A DNA stretch of 57,479 nucleotides from Desulfovibrio sp. An276 (GTDB lineage Bacteria; Desulfobacterota; Desulfovibrionia; Desulfovibrionales; Desulfovibrionaceae), in the NCBI RefSeq assembly GCF_002159665.1, contig NZ_NFJC01000019.1, positions 1 through 57,479 on the forward strand, written 5' to 3'. The position numbers were made by a program, and so were the translations under genes. This document shows, one piece after another, positions 53,675-57,479 of the stretch. A model generated the notes under the pieces. That model made no database searches and was not told the DNA's origin. It saw nothing but the letters and a program-made list of their open reading frames with translations. Position 1 is the first letter of the stretch. Each line of letters starts with the position of its first letter.

Positions 53675-54973
53675 ATGACGCAAGATTCACTTGATGCTAT
53701 GCCAGGGGAAGCAGTCTTTGGACAGATCCCGAAATCATTGCTCGATACAGGGGAGAGAGCCATGCCCTCGCCCCCGATGCCTGGAAGGAGCAGGCACAGA
53801 TTTTGGGAGATGCTGGACACCGGCACCCTTCCCGGAGCTGCCCACCTGCGCTCGTCAACGGTCCTTTCCCGCTGCTGCAGGGTCAGGCGCCTTTTGCGGC
53901 ACTTTGCAAGGGACATGTACCCGAAGGAGGCGGACAGAACAGACAATTTTGCAGGCAAGGGCGTAGAAAGCGCGGAAGACGAGGTGGAAAGGCTGCGCAT
54001 CCCCGAGGATCTGGACCTTTTTCCTGCCTGGTTTGCGAACCGCATGCAAGAACGCAAGGTAGGAAAGATGGGCTTTATCTCGGAGCGCAAGGCTCTCAAG
54101 TGGGCCCTTCAGGGCGTCATGAACCCTTCCGCCATGAAGGAGCTCTGCGCACTCGACGCAAACGCCCTTGTGGGAGAAAATCTGGGGACGTCCGCAAAAC
54201 GCCTGCGCGAGCCAAGGGAGAGCGAGGTGCGCGACATCTTCGCACGACTCGAGAACTGGGGAACGCCCATGGCTACCCTGACCCTTCTGTGGCTTAAGGC
54301 AACTCTTGCAAGTGGCCTTCGGCCCTTCGAGTGGTTTGATGCGCGCCTCTACAAAACCGAAGACGGCGGGATATTGAGCGTACGCAATTCCAAGTACGTG
54401 GCAAGCAATCTTGCCGGCAACGGTCCCTTCAGACACCTTTTCTTTGCGCAAGGCCCAAACGACGAGAAGCTTGTCTGCGTGGACACCTTTGTGCGCGCAC
54501 TTTCTGCCCAGTACAGTGCCATGGGCGCAACAAAACCAACAAGGGAGGATTTCGAGAAGATATACAGGCGCTGCCAGCATGTGTTGAGAATCGTGCAGAC
54601 AGACGACTGTCTGCGCACTGCCAAGCGCAGGAAGGTCTTCCTTCAGTTTTACTCCATGCGGCACCTCTTTGCTGCCGAGATGAAGCTGAGGGCACGAGAG
54701 ATGGGCTTTGACGCGAGCTTTGTTTCGTCCCTCATGGGCCACGCTGTCACAAGTTCCGCCTGGGAGCACTACGCGGACATGGCCCTTGCTTCCTGCCACA
54801 ACAGCCCCTCCTTTCCCCTGCCCCTGACGGACGAGCAGGCCAGGGTACGCCTGAGCAAGGGGTTCAGGCTCTCGCAGGAAAAGGGGACGCAAAAGCCCCA
54901 GGCAACCGTTTCCCAAAAGCCCATGACTCCCGCAGGGACCGGTACGGGCAAGGCAGGACCAATCACCAAATAA
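53675..54973 (+). CDS. Tyrosine-recombinase/integrase-like protein
   Basis: 432 aa with AAGGA six bases before ATG 53675. The C-terminal half shows the tyrosine-recombinase residues in order: first Arg in ASGLRPFEW (about 213), second Arg with His in YSMRHLFAAEM (near 330), then GH and the probable nucleophile in MGHAVTSSAWEHYADMA (about 350-366). The HxxR box is modified (SMRH in place of HxLRH), so activity is uncertain. The N-terminal part would bind DNA. It lies in the conjugative-element remnant and may have integrated or resolved it. Confidence 0.65.
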   Translation: MTQDSLDAMPGEAVFGQIPKSLLDTGERAMPSPPMPGRSRHRFWEMLDTGTLPGAAHLRSSTVLSRCCRVRRLLRHFARDMYPKEADRTDNFAGKGVESAEDEVERLRIPEDLDLFPAWFANRMQERKVGKMGFISERKALKWALQGVMNPSAMKELCALDANALVGENLGTSAKRLREPRESEVRDIFARLENWGTPMATLTLLWLKATLASGLRPFEWFDARLYKTEDGGILSVRNSKYVASNLAGNGPFRHLFFAQGPNDEKLVCVDTFVRALSAQYSAMGATKPTREDFEKIYRRCQHVLRIVQTDDCLRTAKRRKVFLQFYSMRHLFAAEMKLRAREMGFDASFVSSLMGHAVTSSAWEHYADMALASCHNSPSFPLPLTDEQARVRLSKGFRLSQEKGTQKPQATVSQKPMTPAGTGTGKAGPITK

Positions 54974-55038
54974 CCCAGCCTTCCCTGGCATGCCAGGCAG
55001 GAAGACATATATGGGGCGCGCACCCCGAAACACCATCT

Positions 55039-55065
55039 CCCGGGCCTTGTGCGCGAAGGCCCGGG
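55039..55065 (+). terminator. Hairpin after the recombinase gene
   Basis: Perfect 10-bp stem CCCGGGCCTT/AAGGCCCGGG with a 7-nt loop. No T-run follows. Confidence 0.45.
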
Positions 55066-55122
55066 GTTCCCAAATACCCACAACAAACCCTGCCCCGCGG
55101 GGCACGATGCGAGGATTTGACC

Positions 55123-55731
55123 ATGACAGAACGAGGTTCCGACATGAACAGAGGCGATATGACCCGAAATGATATGCCCAGAAACAATATGCCGCGGTCT
55201 GACGCAGGCCAGCCAGAAGCTTTGGACAAAGCCGTGGCAGCCCATGCATCCATGGGCGCAGGCATGAATCCTGCCATGAATCCCCCCGTGAATGCGGGCC
55301 AGCAGCCAGCCCCATACCAGTCCATGGGACATATGTCCGCCATGGACGACGAGCAGCAATCCATGTCCGATGATGTCATCATGGCCTTCCTTGAGGGCGC
55401 AGAGTCCCGCCTGAACTTCCATCAGGCAGAGCTCATCCGCCTTGCCTGCCAGGGCTTTACGCGAAAGCGCATAGCAAGGGCACAGTATGTCTTGAACAGG
55501 GCGCTGCAGCTTGCGGACACAAGACCTGCCTCCATCTCCATTGACGATCCCTTCAATGGCTACATCATGGACTTCATCGAGGAAGCGGACAGTCTCACCT
55601 ACCACGAGGCCGAATTTTTGCGACGTGTGTCCCGAGGCTGCAACCGCGAGGATCTGAACGAGGCAAACTACCTTCTTGCCAGGGCGCGCAGGCTGCAGGA
55701 AGAAGAGAGCTTCCGCTCCCTTGGCCGCTAG
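55123..55731 (+). CDS. Hypothetical protein of the mobile-element remnant
   Basis: 202 aa, ATG 55123 with GAGGA seven bases upstream. The first 85 residues are low-complexity and Met/Asn/Pro-rich (repeats of NDMPRNNMPR type). Residues about 90-200 look like two related helical repeats: FLEGAESRLNFHQAELIRLACQGFTRKRIARAQYVLNRALQL and FIEEADSLTYHEAEFLRRVSRGCNREDLNEANYLLARARRL. The duplicated module suggests an internal repeat domain. Function unknown. Confidence 0.6.
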   Translation: MTERGSDMNRGDMTRNDMPRNNMPRSDAGQPEALDKAVAAHASMGAGMNPAMNPPVNAGQQPAPYQSMGHMSAMDDEQQSMSDDVIMAFLEGAESRLNFHQAELIRLACQGFTRKRIARAQYVLNRALQLADTRPASISIDDPFNGYIMDFIEEADSLTYHEAEFLRRVSRGCNREDLNEANYLLARARRLQEEESFRSLGR

Positions 55732-55777
55732 GACAGGAGGGCAGACACAAAAACAGGCAACAGACAAGCGAGGTTTT

Positions 55778-56062
55778 ATGCGGGATGGCAAGAGCTTTCC
55801 CAGCAGGACCAGGAACGTGGACTGGACACAGCCTACCAACGCTGTGCCTGGGGTTGAGGACGCATCCCGAGGGGAAGAGAACACCCTCTTCCCCGTCCTG
55901 ACCCTCATGGGTTTTGGCGGCAAGACCTACACCATCCGCGTTCCCCAAACAGTGCGCAACATGCCGGGAATGGGAGAAGACTACGCAAGCGCGCCGCAAA
56001 CTTCCCGGCAGCCCGAGACTGAAGACAGCATGAGCCACTGTCCCACCCCGGGTTTTGCGTAG
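55778..56062 (+). CDS. Hypothetical small protein
   Basis: 94 aa, ATG 55778 with AGG five bases upstream, 46 bp after the previous gene and probably co-transcribed. The middle part (NTLFPVLTLMGFGGKTYTIRVPQTV) looks like a small folded beta unit; both ends are polar. No family recognised. Confidence 0.5.
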   Translation: MRDGKSFPSRTRNVDWTQPTNAVPGVEDASRGEENTLFPVLTLMGFGGKTYTIRVPQTVRNMPGMGEDYASAPQTSRQPETEDSMSHCPTPGFA

Positions 56063-56125
56063 CAGGAGGCCTTAGAGCAAGAGAGCACAACAAGTATCAC
56101 GTTTTGTTGTCATTTTTACTCCAAG

Positions 56126-56159
56126 AGGTGGCCCAGACGAGCAAGCGTCTGGGCCACCT
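56126..56159 (+). terminator. Terminator hairpin used as group II intron target
   Basis: Perfect 14-bp stem AGGTGGCCCAGACG/CGTCTGGGCCACCT with a 6-nt loop. The intron's first base lies five bases past the stem. Confidence 0.8.
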
Positions 56160-56186
56160 TGATGTGCGCCCGGCATGGCGCAGTAC

Positions 56187-57250
56187 TAGAGCGCTTTCCG
56201 GTTGAATTTTTTCAGTTTCCAGCTACACTTCTGTCATCGTCAGAGAGGGAGGGGCCCCTCCCTCTCCTCCCATACAAAATCGCCCACGTCCTGGAGAGCA
56301 GCATGAAACATGGTTCTGATGATGTTCGCAAGATGGTCATTGATGGATATAAAGCAGGCAAATTTACCCAAACAGAAGCAAGCAGAGTAACTGGTTATTC
56401 TCGCGTTATAATTGGTAAGTGTTGCAGAAATGAAGAATATACAGTAAAACCAAAAGGCCATAGAGCTGCTGCATTTTCAGAAGAAGAGTTGCCTAAATTA
56501 AAAGAATTTATAGAAAATAATGTAGATGCTACCCTTGAAGAAACAAGAGAACATTTTGGAAAAAATTGTTCTCTTTCGTCAGTTTTTAGAGCAATACAAA
56601 AAATAAAGTTTACATTCAAAAAAAAAAGCCTACATGCAGATGAACGGGACAGTGAAGAAGTAATCAAAGCTAGGAAAGACTTTCTTGAAATTATTTTAAA
56701 AATAGATCCATATAGATTACATTTTTTAGATGAATCGGCCACACGTACAGATATGACGCGCACCCATGGAAGAAGTTACAAAGGAACCAGATGTGTCGAC
56801 TCTGCTCCAAGCTCTTGGAAAACTTTAACAATCTTAGCTATGTTTAACTTGTATGGTGATATTTGTCCGGTTGTTTTTCCTGGAGCACTAAATAGAATTA
56901 CTTTTGAAAATTGCCTTGAAAAATTTTTGCTTCCATGCATTAAACCAGGAGATACATTAGTTTTAGATAATCTTAGCTCTCATAAATCTGAACTTATAAC
57001 AAAATTATGCAGCGATAATGGGATTAATATAATTTATCTTCCCCCTTATAGCCCCGACTTAAATCCAATTGAAAAATTGTGGAGCAAGGTGAAAGACATC
57101 CTCCGAGGTATCAAGGCGAGGACCGTAGAAGCGCTGGAGGAGGCTATCGCCAAGGCCCTTGATGCGGTAACCCAATCTGATATCAGAGGCTGGTATCGTG
57201 AGGCTGGATACGCCACTTAAAATATAAATTTTCATTCGGAAAACGCTCTA
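56187..57250 (+). mobile_element. IS630-family insertion sequence
   Basis: Flanked by TA dinucleotides (56187-56188 and 57249-57250), as produced by IS630/Tc1 insertion. The terminal inverted repeats are GAGCGCTTTCCGGTTGAA on the left and, on the opposite strand at the right, GAGCGTTTTCCGAATGAA. One transposase gene fills the element, and the TIRs and DDE residues are intact. The body is AT-rich compared with the host DNA, pointing to recent transfer. Confidence 0.88.
56303..57220 (+). CDS. IS630-family DDE transposase
   Basis: 305 aa from ATG 56303 (GGAGAG upstream). The N-terminal helix-turn-helix (MVIDGYKAGKFTQTEASRVTGYS) binds the ends. The catalytic triad is visible: Asp in LHFLDESATRTD, Asp in LVLDNLSSHKS, and Glu in PDLNPIEKLWSK, the IS630 form of DDE. 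The first 800 bp are AT-rich, while the last 130 bp (after about 57,085) switch to GC-rich codon use, as if two related copies had recombined. It appears intact. Confidence 0.92.
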   Translation: MKHGSDDVRKMVIDGYKAGKFTQTEASRVTGYSRVIIGKCCRNEEYTVKPKGHRAAAFSEEELPKLKEFIENNVDATLEETREHFGKNCSLSSVFRAIQKIKFTFKKKSLHADERDSEEVIKARKDFLEIILKIDPYRLHFLDESATRTDMTRTHGRSYKGTRCVDSAPSSWKTLTILAMFNLYGDICPVVFPGALNRITFENCLEKFLLPCIKPGDTLVLDNLSSHKSELITKLCSDNGINIIYLPPYSPDLNPIEKLWSKVKDILRGIKARTVEALEEAIAKALDAVTQSDIRGWYREAGYAT

Positions 57251-57479
57251 GGAGGTGAAAGACCTCTGAGGGCCCGGCAGCGGGAACCTCGAGCCGAAAG
57301 ACAAGGGGCTTGTCGTGAGGCAAGTTCTGAAGGAAGTCTATGGCAAACCACTGACCAAACGAACAGAAACCGCATATGAGGCTGGCGTGTCGGATGAGAG
57401 GGCATCGAGACTCAAAGTCCAATAGCTGCACGGAAGGCACGAAGGTAGATGCGGTGGGTATAAGTGGGAAAGTATTGTG

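Larger units (their letters stand above)
56164..57479 (+). mobile_element. Group II intron (class C-like), 5' part, interrupted by IS630
   Basis: The 5' end GTGCGCCCGGCATGG (from 56164) is the typical bacterial group II intron start. After removing the IS630 copy the sequence continues GTACTA/GGAGGTGAAAGACCTC and on through domain I features (GGAAGTCTATGG, GCATATGAGGC, GACTCAAAGTCC). It lies directly after a terminator hairpin, the insertion habit of class C introns. The intron-encoded reverse transcriptase would be right of the window. Interruption within domain I should abolish splicing of this copy. Confidence 0.75.

Overview
The window looks like a chromosome segment of a Desulfovibrionaceae bacterium (Desulfovibrio/Bilophila/Mailhella neighbourhood). 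The main clue is a typical 'outer membrane homotrimeric porin' of Desulfovibrio (8684-10240). Supporting clues are a complete Nik-type nickel importer, several sodium-coupled amino-acid transporters, and a giant adhesin with the N-terminal retention module seen in Desulfovibrio type I-secreted adhesins. Base composition is moderately GC-rich. Clear AT-rich exceptions are the autotransporter passenger, parts of the giant adhesin and the IS630 element at the right edge. No rRNA, tRNA or CRISPR array was recognised.

Layout. 1-776: right end of an IS200/IS605-type (TnpB) element that cuts an Rpn-family nuclease gene. 1225-2577: diguanylate cyclase. 2559-10240: nickel region, nikABCDE on the minus strand with a candidate metal-regulator operator, then a divergent methyltransferase and porin. 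10294-12128: small membrane proteins (one copy frameshifted) and a dienelactone-hydrolase-like enzyme. 12483-15485: autotransporter. 15909-24303: rluB, two NSS transporters, umuC, an AGCS symporter, two orphan antitoxins and small membrane ORFs. 24407-27654: small zinc-ribbon-like ORF, COG4637-like ATPase and EamA exporter. 27843-29028: glycosyltransferase broken at an 11-G tract, the layout of a phase-variable gene. 29507-42292: giant VCBS-type adhesin of about 4,261 aa. 43200-47684: MFS transporter, hipBA, creatininase-like enzyme and PepSY protein. 47861-47990: a well-formed promoter and terminator enclosing a candidate small RNA of about 95 nt. 48213-49860: doubly frameshifted AlbA-type gene and a 12-bp minisatellite. 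49887-56062: remnant of a conjugative or integrative element (TrbC/DotL-type coupling ATPase, exported protein, tyrosine-recombinase-like protein, two unknown proteins). 56126-57479: a group II intron placed directly after a terminator-type hairpin (class C behaviour), itself interrupted by an IS630 element.

Functional themes. The first is nickel supply: outer-membrane passage, periplasmic binding, ABC import and a likely metal-responsive operator. The second is surface and biofilm biology: a diguanylate cyclase, a LapA-like adhesin with a candidate LapG-type di-alanine cleavage site, an autotransporter with twin upstream palindromes, and a possible ON/OFF glycosyltransferase. The third is mobile-DNA decay, concentrated at both edges and in 48-57 kb. 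Several genes differ from an intact form by one nucleotide (24117-24205, 28868-28878, 48213-49634, 10420-10678). These may be real decay or phase variation, but assembly indels cannot be excluded from the sequence alone.
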